This document shows positions 15,474-24,950 of a stretch of 61,289 nucleotides of DNA, piece after piece. How positions within the stretch are numbered: position 1 is the first letter of the stretch; every line of letters begins with the position of its first letter. The position numbers and the translations under genes were made by a program. Origin of the DNA: JBJXFY01 sp046155815 (GTDB lineage Bacteria; Verrucomicrobiota; Verrucomicrobiia; Limisphaerales; CAIMTB01); NCBI GenBank assembly GCA_046155815.1, contig JBJXFY010000148.1:1-61289 (forward strand), given 5' to 3'. Under the pieces are notes generated by a model. It had not been told where the DNA came from. It was given only the letters and a program-made list of their open reading frames with translations, and did not search any database.

Positions 15474-16757
15474 ATGCGCGTCGGGCTGCTCACCCATGAA
15501 CCGTTTTACCCGCCGTCGGGCGGCGGGTCGGCGGAGGCGGTGTACCTCGTGCGCGAGCTGGTACGGCGGGGGCACACGGTGGAGGTGTTCTGCCCGGAGG
15601 TCGCCGATGCGGCGGCGATTGAGGCGCGCTGCGGCGTGCGGCTGCACCCGTTCCGCGGGTGGAAAATGGGCCGCTACGCCGCGCTGCGGAACCTGAAGTA
15701 CCTGGCCTATCCGGCGGCGCTGACGCGCTTCGTGGCGCGCGAGGTCGCCGCCGGGGCGGCGCGGCCGGACGTGCTGGTGTCGCAGCACGCCATCTCCGCC
15801 GTGGCCGCGGGCCGGTTGCGGGCGCGGCTGGGCGTGCCGGTGGTCATGAACTTTCTGGACTGCCTCACGGACTTCATGGAGACGTGGCCGGCGTGGAAGA
15901 TGCCGCCGCCGGCAGTGCGGGCCCTGCGGCGCTACGAACTCTCCCTGCCGGTGCGCTACCGGGCGGACGCCGTGCTCGCGGTCTCGGACCCGCTGCGCGA
16001 CCTGTTCATCGGGGCGGGTTTCCCAGCGAAGCGCATCCGGCCGATCTATTACGGGCTGGACGCGGCGCTGTTCCGGCCGGGGCTGGCGGAGGACGCGGCG
16101 CTCTCCGGCCCGCCGGTGGTGGTGATGCACGGGTCGTTTGACGAGCATCACCTTGGGCCGATCGCGATGGCGGCGGCGGCGCGGCTGGTGGAGCTGCGGC
16201 CGGAGGTGCGCTGGCGGTTCGTGGGCCGGGAGACTTCGGGGCTGCGGCGCTTCGTGGCGGCAGTGCGGCGACGGCGGCCGGGTTTCGCGCCGGAGCTGAC
16301 GGGTTTCATTCCCTACGAGCAGGTGCCGGCGGCGGTGGCGGGCGGCAGCGTGGGGGTGACGCCCTACGAGCCGTCCACCGGCACCCACTGCGCGTTTGTC
16401 GCCAAGACCGTGGAGTTTCTCGCGCTGGGTTTGCCGGTGGTGTCCACGCCGCTCGAGAGTTCGCGGCAATATTACGCAGGCTGGCCGGCGGTGAAGTTTG
16501 CCGGTGCGGACGGGGGGAGTGTGGCGCAGGCGCTCGCCGCGTGGCTGGCGGTACCAGTTGCGGAACGTCGTGCCGTGGCCGCGGTCGCCGGCGAGCGGGT
16601 TCGGCGCGAGTTGGACTGGCCCGCGGTGTGCGCACGGGCGGCGGAGGTCATCGAGGCGCAGGCGGCCGCCCGGGGCGAAGGGCGGGCCGGCCCGCGAGGA
16701 GCTTCGGATGAAGAGGTCATCGGCCAGCGGGGGAGTTCCGACCTTGATTCTCACTGA
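15474..16757 (+). CDS. glycosyltransferase, GT4-like
   Basis: A 427-residue GT-B fold glycosyltransferase. The N-terminal acceptor domain begins MRVGLLTHEPFYPPSGGGSA with the Gly-rich loop. The C-terminal donor domain contains VVVMHGSFDEHHLGP and the sugar-nucleotide site region HCAFVAKTVEFLALGLPVV, the E-x7-E type signature of family 4 retaining transferases. It is a cytosolic or membrane-associated enzyme for polysaccharide or lipid-linked sugar synthesis, substrate unknown. ATG 15474 is chosen because it starts the Rossmann strand; a 17-residue upstream extension is unlikely. No other sugar-polymer genes adjoin it. Confidence 0.85.
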   Translation: MRVGLLTHEPFYPPSGGGSAEAVYLVRELVRRGHTVEVFCPEVADAAAIEARCGVRLHPFRGWKMGRYAALRNLKYLAYPAALTRFVAREVAAGAARPDVLVSQHAISAVAAGRLRARLGVPVVMNFLDCLTDFMETWPAWKMPPPAVRALRRYELSLPVRYRADAVLAVSDPLRDLFIGAGFPAKRIRPIYYGLDAALFRPGLAEDAALSGPPVVVMHGSFDEHHLGPIAMAAAARLVELRPEVRWRFVGRETSGLRRFVAAVRRRRPGFAPELTGFIPYEQVPAAVAGGSVGVTPYEPSTGTHCAFVAKTVEFLALGLPVVSTPLESSRQYYAGWPAVKFAGADGGSVAQALAAWLAVPVAERRAVAAVAGERVRRELDWPAVCARAAEVIEAQAAARGEGRAGPRGASDEEVIGQRGSSDLDSH

Positions 16758-16827
16758 AATCGGTCGCCCGGACCAATTGCGGCAACAGTCTCCTGAAAGA
16801 TAAAGCGAACATCGGACGAGGCGCATC

Positions 16828-16856
16828 TTGACTTGCGGGGCGTGCTCTTTTATTCC
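16828..16856 (+). promoter_or_regulatory. candidate promoter of the subtilase gene
   Basis: TTGACT (16828-16833), 17-base spacer, TATTCC (16851-16856). The transcript would have a leader of about 120 bases before the ATG at 16981. Confidence 0.4.
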
Positions 16857-16980
16857 CGCGGGCATGCGAGGGCCCAAGTGCGCCACCCCGAACAGCTGGC
16901 CGAAGCCACCTTGGCCGGCGTCCCTTCCGGACGCTGCCTCCCTGCACTCATCCACGACCCCATCCTAGTCCGGAGCAACC

Positions 16981-19900
16981 ATGCGTTACCCCATCCCCGC
17001 CATCCTCGCGGCTGCGGCCGCGATCATCGCACCGGCCCTTTCGGCCGCGCCGTCGTCCGCCAGCAAGATCCACCCCTCCCTGCGCCAGGCCTCCGGGTTG
17101 GTGGACGTGGTGGTCCGGCTGAAGGAGAAGCCGCTGGCCGCAGTCCTCGGCCGGAACGCCAAGCATGCCGGCGCGCGACTTTCGCCGGCGCAGCAGCGCT
17201 CCTACGTGGCCCGCCTCACCCGCAAGCAGGACGAGGTGATGCGCGCCATCGCCGCCCTTGGCGGCGGCGAGCAGGGCCGGGCCAAGCTCGCGGCCAACGT
17301 CGTCATGGCGACCATTGACGCGGCCCACCTCGAGCGCGTGGCGGCCCTCGGCTACGTCAGCGCCATCAGCCCGGTCGTGGATTACGAGACGGACCTCGCC
17401 TCTTCCGTCCCCTACATCGGGGCCGCCGCCGTGCAGGCCGCGGGCAACGGCGGGGCCGGGGTCATCGTGGCGGTGCTGGACTCGGGCATTGACTACACCC
17501 ACGCGGCCTTGGGCGGTGCGGGCACGCTGGCGGCCTACGCGGCCGCCTACGGCACCGATCCCTCGGACCCGGCCAATACCACCCGCGACGGTCTGTTCCC
17601 GACGGCGAAGGTGGTCGAGGGCATTGACCTCGTGGGCGAAGACTGGCCGAACAGCGACCTGGCCCCGGATGACGACCCGATCGACTTCGAGGGCCACGGT
17701 ACCCACGTTGCGGACATCTCGGCGGGGGTGCTGGGTGTCGCGCCAGGTGCAAGCCTGTGGGCCGTCAAGGTGTGCAGCGCCGTCGCCAGCTCCTGCAGCG
17801 GCGTCGCCATGTTCGAGGGCCTCGACTACGTGCTGGATCCCGACGGGAACGGCACCGTGGAGGACAACACGGCGGACGTGGTGAACATGTCCCTCGGCGC
17901 CAGCTACGGGCAGATCGAGGATGACAGCGTGTTGGCGGTGGAGCTGGTTTCCTTCTTCGGAATCACGGTCGTGTGCTCGGCGGGCAACAGCGCCGACAAG
18001 CCCTACGTGACCGGCACGCCCGGCGCGTCGCCCTCCGCCCTGAGCGTCGCCCAGACCACCATGCCCGGCGAGGTGGCCAACGCGCTCAAGCTCACCGGCC
18101 TCTCGAATCGGCCGCTCATCCGCCGCAACACCGCATCGGTGCCGTGGGCGCCGATTGACGTCGCGGTGAACGGCCCGGTCGTGGCGGTCGGCATCGCCTG
18201 CGCGCCCCTCGCGCCCGGCTCGCTCGCGGGGAAGGTGGCGCTGATTGACCGCGGCAGCTGCAGCATCAGCTGGAAGGTGGATCACGCCGCGAAGGCCGGT
18301 GCGGTCGGCGTGATCGTGGCCAACAACGTCGCGGGCGACCCGCCTTCGTTCAGCTTTGGCGGCACGTCCGACGGGTCCAGCTTCCTCGGCGTTCCCACGG
18401 TGATCATCACCCAGAACGACGGCCGCCTCATCAAAAGCGCCCTCAACAGGGGCCTCGCCGTCAATGCCGAGTTCGGCCCCGGCCTCGTCACCGCCTTGGA
18501 CGGCAGCATGGTTGCCTCCTCGTCCCGCGGCCCGAGCTACGGCACGCAGCTCATCAAGCCGGAGATCGGCGCGCCGGGCGCCTCGGTGTCCGCGGAAGTG
18601 GGCACCGGCACCGGCACGACGCCCTTTGGCGGCACCTCCGGGGCCTCGCCCATGGTGGCCGGCTCCGCCGCGCTGGTGCTGGCTCAATACCCCGGCCTCT
18701 CCCCGCTGGAGGTCAAGGCCCGCCTCATGAACGCGGCGGAAAAGAATGTCCTCATCAATCCCACCACCCTGCCCGGCGTCCTCGCCCCCATCACCCGCAT
18801 CGGCGCCGGCGAGGTCCGCGTGGATGATGCCATCGCGCTGAAAGCCGTGGCCTACGAGAAGGACGGCGTTTCTGCCGCCCTCAGCTTCGGATTCCATACC
18901 CTGCACCCGGGCACAGCCAACACCTTCACCCGGACGGTCGAGGTGAAGAACTACGGCGCGGCTTCCCGCACCTACGCCATCGCCAACCTCTTCCGCTACG
19001 CCAACGACGCCGCCAGCGGCGCCGCGCTGGTCAACGCTCCGCCCACGGTCACCGTGCCCCCCGGCGGCACGGCCTCCTTCGATGTCACGGTCGAGGTCAA
19101 GCCGGACAGGCTCCAGGCCTGGCCGTTCGACATCGGTGCCCAGGGTGGCAACGGCCCGCTGCTCCAGACCGTCGAGTTTGACGGCCACATCGTCCTCACC
19201 GAGACGACCGACGGCGAGAAGCTCTGCGTGCCGTGGCACATCCTGCCGCGGCGCTCCGCCGACAACGAGCCCGACACGCTCGCCGTGGACGTCTCCGGCG
19301 GTCCCGAGAACATCAACCTCGGCAACGCGGCCGGCGCGCAGGCCGGCACCTCCGATATCTTTTACTGGACCGGTGACAGCCCGCTCGACTATCCGCCCGG
19401 TGGGGCGGGCATCGGGGCCAACATCGCGCTGGTGGACCTCCGGCATGTCGGTGTCCGCACGGTTGTTTCTGGCGGCACGCCCTTCATCCAGGTCGCGATC
19501 TCCACCTGGGATCCGCGCTCGCATGGCGTCTATCCCGCGGCGTTCGAGGTCTGGTTCGACAAGGATGCCGACGGCATCTACGACTCCGCCGTGTACACCC
19601 GTGAAAACGGCGCCTTCGCGTCCACCGGCCAGACCGTGGCCTACGGCGGCCCCCTGACCCATCTGGGCGGCAGCGACTACGACTTCTCCGGCGTCACCGG
19701 CCCGCGGACGTTCGTGGACGGCGACCTCAACTCCTCCGTGGTGGTGATCTCCATGCCGCTGTCGGTGCTGGGCCTGACGACCGCCTCCAAGGTCGGTGTC
19801 GCGGTGGTGGCGGCGGACAATTACTTCACCGGTTTCATCACGGACATGATCCCGTTTGACGGGAACTATCCTCCGGCCGGCAGCGTCATCACCCTGAACC

Positions 19901-20091
19901 AGCCGCACTTCACGACCTCGACGCTTCAGACCAGCGTTCCGGTGGGCGGTTCCGCAGCCATCACGGCCGCGGAGAATCCGGCGGGCGCAGCGGCTTCGCC
20001 CGACCAACTCGGCCTTCTGCTCTTCCACCGTCAGGCCGTGCTCGGCCGCGAGGTGGACGCCGTGGAGGTGACCTCCGCCCCGCTGCCCTGA
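16981..20091 (+). CDS. secreted subtilisin-like serine protease (S8) with PA domain
   Basis: A 1036-residue protease. Residues 1-22 form a signal peptide ending in an Ala-rich region. An inhibitor-like propeptide follows (about 30-130, VDVVVRLKEKPLAA). The S8 catalytic triad is VAVLDSGIDYTH (Asp167), GHGTHVADISAG (His239) and GTSGASPMVAGSAAL (Ser553). Between His and Ser lies a protease-associated domain (about 375-500, CSISWKVDHAAKAGAVGVIV). The C-terminal 400 residues are beta-rich, Fn3-like modules with DADG loops that may bind calcium. It is exported and probably digests extracellular protein. A strong hairpin plus T-run follows at 20113. Confidence 0.93.
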   Translation: MRYPIPAILAAAAAIIAPALSAAPSSASKIHPSLRQASGLVDVVVRLKEKPLAAVLGRNAKHAGARLSPAQQRSYVARLTRKQDEVMRAIAALGGGEQGRAKLAANVVMATIDAAHLERVAALGYVSAISPVVDYETDLASSVPYIGAAAVQAAGNGGAGVIVAVLDSGIDYTHAALGGAGTLAAYAAAYGTDPSDPANTTRDGLFPTAKVVEGIDLVGEDWPNSDLAPDDDPIDFEGHGTHVADISAGVLGVAPGASLWAVKVCSAVASSCSGVAMFEGLDYVLDPDGNGTVEDNTADVVNMSLGASYGQIEDDSVLAVELVSFFGITVVCSAGNSADKPYVTGTPGASPSALSVAQTTMPGEVANALKLTGLSNRPLIRRNTASVPWAPIDVAVNGPVVAVGIACAPLAPGSLAGKVALIDRGSCSISWKVDHAAKAGAVGVIVANNVAGDPPSFSFGGTSDGSSFLGVPTVIITQNDGRLIKSALNRGLAVNAEFGPGLVTALDGSMVASSSRGPSYGTQLIKPEIGAPGASVSAEVGTGTGTTPFGGTSGASPMVAGSAALVLAQYPGLSPLEVKARLMNAAEKNVLINPTTLPGVLAPITRIGAGEVRVDDAIALKAVAYEKDGVSAALSFGFHTLHPGTANTFTRTVEVKNYGAASRTYAIANLFRYANDAASGAALVNAPPTVTVPPGGTASFDVTVEVKPDRLQAWPFDIGAQGGNGPLLQTVEFDGHIVLTETTDGEKLCVPWHILPRRSADNEPDTLAVDVSGGPENINLGNAAGAQAGTSDIFYWTGDSPLDYPPGGAGIGANIALVDLRHVGVRTVVSGGTPFIQVAISTWDPRSHGVYPAAFEVWFDKDADGIYDSAVYTRENGAFASTGQTVAYGGPLTHLGGSDYDFSGVTGPRTFVDGDLNSSVVVISMPLSVLGLTTASKVGVAVVAADNYFTGFITDMIPFDGNYPPAGSVITLNQPHFTTSTLQTSVPVGGSAAITAAENPAGAAASPDQLGLLLFHRQAVLGREVDAVEVTSAPLP

Positions 20092-20112
20092 GTCACGGCC
20101 GCCTCCCTCCAG

Positions 20113-20143
20113 CCCTGGAACCGCTTGGTTCCGGGGCTTTTTT
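20113..20143 (+). terminator. Rho-independent terminator after the subtilase
   Basis: CCCTGGAACC (20113-20122) pairs with GGTTCCGGGG (20127-20136) in a 10-bp stem with one G-U pair and a GCTT loop, followed by CTTTTTT. It starts 22 bases after the stop codon. Confidence 0.9.
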
Positions 20144-20240
20144 CTGGTCGGCATTCGCGTCGGGAGGCCGGCTGGAGAGCCCACCGCCCTTCCGCGACGG
20201 CGCATTGTCGGGCCGGAGAGTCTGGCCCATCCTGCGGCCG

Positions 20241-20894
20241 ATGCGACTGATGACCTTCCGTGCCGGAGTCCAAGGCTGGACGTGGGCGTTTGTGGTGCTC
20301 GCCTCGCTGGGCGTCGCCGTTTTCTCCCTCCGCTACTTCGTCGCGCCCGGGCAGGCGCCTCTGTTGGTCGGGCGCGAAGGAGTGGCAAGAGCATCCCTGC
20401 TCGTGCACGCCGCGGGGGGAATTGCCGCGCTGGCGGCGGGTCCGTTCCAGTTCAGCGCGCGCCTGCGGCGGTGGTCGGTGCGCTGGCACCGCGGACTTGG
20501 CTTCGTCTATCTCGCCGGCGTGACCGTGGGTGGCTTGGCGGGCTTGGTGTCGGCCCAGTTCACGATCGGCGGGCTGACGGCGCGGTTCGCCTTCTCGCTG
20601 CTGGCCCTGGTGTGGCTGGCCTGCACGGCGCTGGCCTGGCGGGCGGTCTGCCGCCGTGACCTCGCCGCGCACCGCGAATGGATGCTCCGCAGTTTCGCGC
20701 TCACTTTCGCCGCGGTGACGCTGCGCCTGTGGCTGGTGCTGCTCCAGGCCGGCGGCGCCGCGTTCATGGAGGCGTACCAGACCGTCGCGTGGCTCTGCTG
20801 GGTGCCGAACCTCATTGCTGCCGAGGTCTGGATCGCCGCCACCCGCGGGGCGTCCGCTGGCCAGCCGGCGCTTGGTCCGCGGCCGGCGGCCTGA
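20241..20894 (+). CDS. DUF2306-type membrane protein
   Basis: ATG 20241 gives 217 residues with about six hydrophobic helices. The pattern HAAGGIAALAAGPFQF, then RWHRGLGFVYLAGV and HREWMLRSFALTFAAVTLR, matches the DUF2306 family, integral membrane proteins whose conserved His/Arg residues recall haem-binding four-helix proteins. Function is unknown. An alternative start 36 bases upstream would put a charged segment first and is less likely. It is 15 bases before the Gfo/Idh gene, so the two may be co-transcribed. Confidence 0.75.
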   Translation: MRLMTFRAGVQGWTWAFVVLASLGVAVFSLRYFVAPGQAPLLVGREGVARASLLVHAAGGIAALAAGPFQFSARLRRWSVRWHRGLGFVYLAGVTVGGLAGLVSAQFTIGGLTARFAFSLLALVWLACTALAWRAVCRRDLAAHREWMLRSFALTFAAVTLRLWLVLLQAGGAAFMEAYQTVAWLCWVPNLIAAEVWIAATRGASAGQPALGPRPAA

Positions 20895-20909
20895 CATCCT
20901 GAACGCGCA

Positions 20910-22085
20910 ATGCCCGCACCGCTCCACACCCTCCGCGCCGGCGTCATCGGCACCGGCTTCATCGCCCCCGTCCACATCGAGGCCCTGCGCCGCCTCGGCG
21001 TGCAGGTCACCGCCATCTGCGGCTCGACCCGGGCCGCCCGCGCCACGGCGGAGCAGTGGGGCATCCCCGAGGTGTACGGCGACTACGACCACGCGGCGCT
21101 GCTCCGCTCGCCGAACGTGGACGTCGTCCACATCACCTCGCCCAACAAGGCCCACGTCGGGCAGTCCCTCGCCGCCCTCGCGGCCGGCAAGCACGTCGTC
21201 TGCGAGAAGCCGCTGGGAATGACCACGCAGGAGACGGCCCGGGTCGTGGCCGCGGCGAAGCGGAAAGGCTCGCCGGTGTTCGCGGTGAACTACATGTGCC
21301 GCTTCTTTCCCGCCGTGCTCCAGGCGCGTGCGCTCGTCCACCGCGGCGCGCTCGGGCGCATCATCCACGTGCAGGGCCATTTCTTCCAGGACTGGCTGCT
21401 GAAGGAAACGGACTACAATTGGCGGGTTCTTGCGAGCGAGGGCGGCAAGCTTCGCGCCGTGGGCGACATCGGCACACACTGGATTGACGCGGTGTCGTTC
21501 ATCCTCGGCGCACGGGCGCAGTCCGTGTTCGCGCACGTCGAGACCTTTCACAAGACGCGCCGCCGACCCCGCGGCGAGGTGCAGACCTTCGCCCAGGTGG
21601 ACCCGGCCACCATGGTCCCGTACCGCGTGGATACGGAGGATTTTGGCAGCGTGCTGCTGCGGTTTGGCAAGGCGTTGCACGGCCACGCTGCGGGCGTCCA
21701 TGCCAACGCGTCCATCTCGCAGGTGGCCGCCGGATGGAAATGCAGCCTCGCCTTCGGCATCTACGGCACGGAAGGCAGCCTGCGCTGGGATCTCCAGCAG
21801 CCGAACGAACTGATCCTCGGACGCCGCGACGAGCCGAACCAGATCCTCCAGCGTGCCACGCCCGGCTTCGACGCGGATGTGGCCGGCTTCACCGACTACC
21901 CCGGCGGCCATCCCGAGGGCTTCGCCGACGCGCACAAGATGCACTACCGCGCCGTCTATCAACACATCGCCGCCGGCGCTTCGGGGCCGGCGCTCTTCGC
22001 CACGGCCGAGGACGGCCACCACGAGGTGAAGCTGTGCGAGTCCGTGCTGAAGAGCAGCCGGAGCAGGGCGTGGGAGAAGGTGTGA
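20910..22085 (+). CDS. Gfo/Idh/MocA-family oxidoreductase
   Basis: A 391-residue NAD(P)-dependent sugar oxidoreductase. The Rossmann motif GVIGTGFIAPVHIEAL lies at residues 11-26, the family motif CEKPLGMT near 102 supplies the catalytic Lys, and GDIGTHWIDAVSF near 190 holds the Asp/His of the active site. The C-terminal domain is the usual alpha/beta sheet. The family oxidises or reduces sugars, inositols and their derivatives; the substrate is unknown and there is no sugar cluster beside it. No signal peptide, so cytosolic. Plants, fungi and bacteria carry many paralogues; planctomycetes and verrucomicrobia are especially rich. Confidence 0.9.
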   Translation: MPAPLHTLRAGVIGTGFIAPVHIEALRRLGVQVTAICGSTRAARATAEQWGIPEVYGDYDHAALLRSPNVDVVHITSPNKAHVGQSLAALAAGKHVVCEKPLGMTTQETARVVAAAKRKGSPVFAVNYMCRFFPAVLQARALVHRGALGRIIHVQGHFFQDWLLKETDYNWRVLASEGGKLRAVGDIGTHWIDAVSFILGARAQSVFAHVETFHKTRRRPRGEVQTFAQVDPATMVPYRVDTEDFGSVLLRFGKALHGHAAGVHANASISQVAAGWKCSLAFGIYGTEGSLRWDLQQPNELILGRRDEPNQILQRATPGFDADVAGFTDYPGGHPEGFADAHKMHYRAVYQHIAAGASGPALFATAEDGHHEVKLCESVLKSSRSRAWEKV

Positions 22086-22206
22086 GCACGCCTCGTCCGC
22101 CCGGCGGGCCAGGTGAACCGCTGCTCCATGCCACTGCCGGTTGACGCTTCGGCCTTGGCCGCGTTACCTAGCATGGCTTGACCGCGTACCGCCACCGCGA
22201 CCGTCC

Positions 22207-24837
22207 ATGATCACCGCCCGCGAGCAGGAACTGTTCGCCCGCGCCCTGCGCCTCTCCGCGGACGAGCGCACCGCCTGGATCCAGCGCGAGTGCGCCGGCG
22301 ATACCGCGCTCCGCGGCCGGCTGGAAACCCGTCTCCGCGCCCACGATGCCACCGATGCCACGGTGGCCGGCGAGACTACCGAGGGCATCATCCTGCCCGA
22401 CTTCGTGCCCATCGAGGCCGAGACCACGGGTACCCAGATCGGCCGCTACAAGCTGCTCGAGAAGCTCGGGGAGGGCGGCTTCGGCTCGGTTTGGGCCGCC
22501 GAGCAGCGCGAGCCCGTCCGCCGCCGCGTCGCCCTCAAGATCATCAAGCTTGGGATGGACACGAAGCAGGTCGTGGGCCGTTTCGAGGCCGAGCGCCAGG
22601 CCCTGGCGCTGATGGACCACCCCAACATGTCCAAGGTGCTCGACGCGGGCGCCACCGAGGCCGGCCGGCCGTACTTCGTCATGGAGCTGGTCCGGGGAAA
22701 CTCCATCACGAAGTACTGCGACGAGAACCAGCTCCCGACCGCCGACCGCATTGTCCTCCTCATCAAGGTCTGCCAGGCCATCCAGCACGCGCACCAGAAG
22801 GGCATCATCCACCGGGACCTCAAGCCTTCGAACATCCTCGTCACCGTCAACGACGGCGTGCCCGTTCCCAAGGTCATTGACTTCGGCATCGCCAAGGCCA
22901 CCCAGGGCGACCTGACCGACAAGACGGTGTACACCCAGCTCCAGCAGTTCATCGGCACGCCCGCCTACATGAGCCCCGAGCAGGCCGGCATGAGCGGCCT
23001 GGACATCGATACCCGCAGCGACATCTACAGCCTGGGCGTGGTGCTCTACGAGATGCTGACCGGCACCACGCCGTTCGATCCCGGTGCCCTGATGAAGGCC
23101 GGCGTGGACGGCATGCGCCAGACCATCCGCGAGCAGGAGCCCGTCTCGCCCTCCACGCGCCTCCGCACCCTCGGTGCCGTCGAGCTCACCGAGTCCGCCC
23201 GCCGGCGCGGCTCGGACGCCCCGCGGCTTGTCTCCCAGCTCCGCGGCGACCTCGACTGGATCGTGATGAAGTGCCTCGAGAAGGACCGGGGCCGCCGTTA
23301 CGAGACCGCCAACGGGCTGGCCGCCGATCTTCAGCGCTTCCTGGACAACGAGCCCGTGCTCGCCCGGCCGCCCAGCCAGCTCTATCGCATCCAGAAGTCC
23401 ATCCGCCGGAACAAGCTTTTCTTCGCCGCGGCGGCGGCGGTGTTCGCAGCGCTGTTGGCCGGCGTGACGGTCAGTACCTGGCAGTGGTTCCGTGCTGCGG
23501 CCGCTGAGCGGGAGCAGTCGCGCCTGCGCGCCGAGGCCGTCCAGAACGCGAACGTCGCCCGCGCGGAGGCGCAGAAGAGCCGGGAGGTGGCCGGCCTCCT
23601 CAAGGACATGCTCCGCGGCGTCGGTCCGTCAGTCGCCCAGGGGCGCGACGCCGCGCTTCTCCGTGAGATCCTCCAGCGCACGCAGCAGCGCCTGACCGAC
23701 GACAAGGCCATCCTGCCCGAGGTTGAGGCCGAGCTCCGCCTCGCGCTCGCCGCGACCTACCGCGACCTCGGCGACTTCGCCGAAGGCGCGAAGAACGCCC
23801 GCCGCGCCCTTGAGCTGCGCCAGCTGGTGTTTGGCGCGGATCATCTCGCCGTGGCCGACGCGCTCAACGAGGCGGCCAAGGCCGCCAACTTCCAGAATGA
23901 CCTGCCCGAGGCCGAGCGCCTCCAGCGGCTCGCCCTGCAGATGCACTCCCGGCTCGACGGCGCGGAGACCCTCGCCGTGGGCAACATGCACAATGACCTC
24001 GGCATCATTCTCTGGCGTGCCGGCCGCCTGAAGGACGCGCGAACGGAACTGGAGCTGGGCCTGGCCATCCGCGAGAAGCACCTCCGGCCGCCCCACCAGT
24101 GGCTTGCCGACAACCATCTCAACCTTTCGGTCATCCTATTCGCGCTGGGCGAACTCTCCCGTTCTGAGGAGGAGGCCCGGCTCGCCGCCGCCGGCTACCG
24201 CGAGCTGTTCACTGAAAATCATCCCAACCTGGGCATGGCCCTGCACAACCGCGCCAAGGCCCTCCGCGAAATGGCCCGCACCGACGAGGCGGAGGCCGTG
24301 CTCAACCAGGCGCTCAGCGTGTACCAGGCGGCCTACCAGGGCGATCATCTTTACGTGGCGGAGGCCCTCGACGATCTGGGCCTGACGCTCCAGCGCCGCG
24401 GCGACGCCGCGGGCGCGGCGGATGCGTTCCGCCGGGCGCTGGCGATGAGCCGCGCCACCGGCGGCGAGGCGGACCCCCAGACGCTGCTGGCAATGCGGCA
24501 TCTGGCGCTCGTGCTGGCGGGCACCCCGGACCAGGCGGAGGGCGCGGAACTGGTCGGACGGGCGGTGGAGCTGGGACGCTCGGCCCGGCCGACGAAACCC
24601 GCGGCGTTCGCCGAGGCGCTGGCCGACGCCGGCCAGTTCTGGATCAAGGCCGGCCAGCCAGCGCGCGCCGAGGCGCCCCTCCTTGACGCTCACCGGACTT
24701 TGGCCGACGCCGGCCTCACCGGGCGCCCGCTCCAGCGCGCCTGCCGGGATCTCGAGCAGCTTTACATCCGGCTCAACCGTCCCGAGGAGGCGAAGCAATG
24801 GGCCGCCAAGCTGGCCGCCGCCGAGAGCCGGCCCTGA
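22207..24837 (+). CDS. membrane Ser/Thr protein kinase with C-terminal TPRs
   Basis: An 876-residue eukaryote-like kinase. A short N-terminal helical region (residues 1-70) is followed by the kinase domain: LGEGGFGSVWAAEQ, RRVALKIIKLGMD with the ATP-binding Lys, HRDLKPSNILV as catalytic loop, DFGIAKAT, and GTPAYMSPEQAG as P+1 loop. A transmembrane helix (about 405-425, LFFAAAAAVFAALLAGVTV) separates the cytosolic kinase from an outer part made of TPR units to the end (DLGDFAEGAKNARRALELR, and later repeats). This is the layout of many planctomycete/verrucomicrobial kinases. ATG 22207 is preferred over the TTG at 22141. Confidence 0.93.
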   Translation: MITAREQELFARALRLSADERTAWIQRECAGDTALRGRLETRLRAHDATDATVAGETTEGIILPDFVPIEAETTGTQIGRYKLLEKLGEGGFGSVWAAEQREPVRRRVALKIIKLGMDTKQVVGRFEAERQALALMDHPNMSKVLDAGATEAGRPYFVMELVRGNSITKYCDENQLPTADRIVLLIKVCQAIQHAHQKGIIHRDLKPSNILVTVNDGVPVPKVIDFGIAKATQGDLTDKTVYTQLQQFIGTPAYMSPEQAGMSGLDIDTRSDIYSLGVVLYEMLTGTTPFDPGALMKAGVDGMRQTIREQEPVSPSTRLRTLGAVELTESARRRGSDAPRLVSQLRGDLDWIVMKCLEKDRGRRYETANGLAADLQRFLDNEPVLARPPSQLYRIQKSIRRNKLFFAAAAAVFAALLAGVTVSTWQWFRAAAAEREQSRLRAEAVQNANVARAEAQKSREVAGLLKDMLRGVGPSVAQGRDAALLREILQRTQQRLTDDKAILPEVEAELRLALAATYRDLGDFAEGAKNARRALELRQLVFGADHLAVADALNEAAKAANFQNDLPEAERLQRLALQMHSRLDGAETLAVGNMHNDLGIILWRAGRLKDARTELELGLAIREKHLRPPHQWLADNHLNLSVILFALGELSRSEEEARLAAAGYRELFTENHPNLGMALHNRAKALREMARTDEAEAVLNQALSVYQAAYQGDHLYVAEALDDLGLTLQRRGDAAGAADAFRRALAMSRATGGEADPQTLLAMRHLALVLAGTPDQAEGAELVGRAVELGRSARPTKPAAFAEALADAGQFWIKAGQPARAEAPLLDAHRTLADAGLTGRPLQRACRDLEQLYIRLNRPEEAKQWAAKLAAAESRP

Positions 24838-24950
24838 TCCGGCCGGCAGGGCGCCCGGCTCGAGGCGTGCAGCCACGGATGACGACCCTTCCAGGCCGCC
24901 GCCGGAAGGCTGGAAAGCCCGCCCTCTTCGGGCGATAAACGCCGCGCCCG

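Noticed and set aside
16948..20394. 1148-codon open frame on the minus strand opposite the subtilase
   Set aside because: It is antisense to a gene with a full catalytic triad. The translation has only low-complexity Gly/Ala/Arg/His-rich sequence, a normal by-product of GC-rich codon bias.
22141..22169. TTGACG promoter before the Ser/Thr kinase
   Set aside because: The TTGACG box is present, but the hexamer at 17 bases is TTACCT and the better TAGCAT lies at 22 bases, so spacing does not fit.
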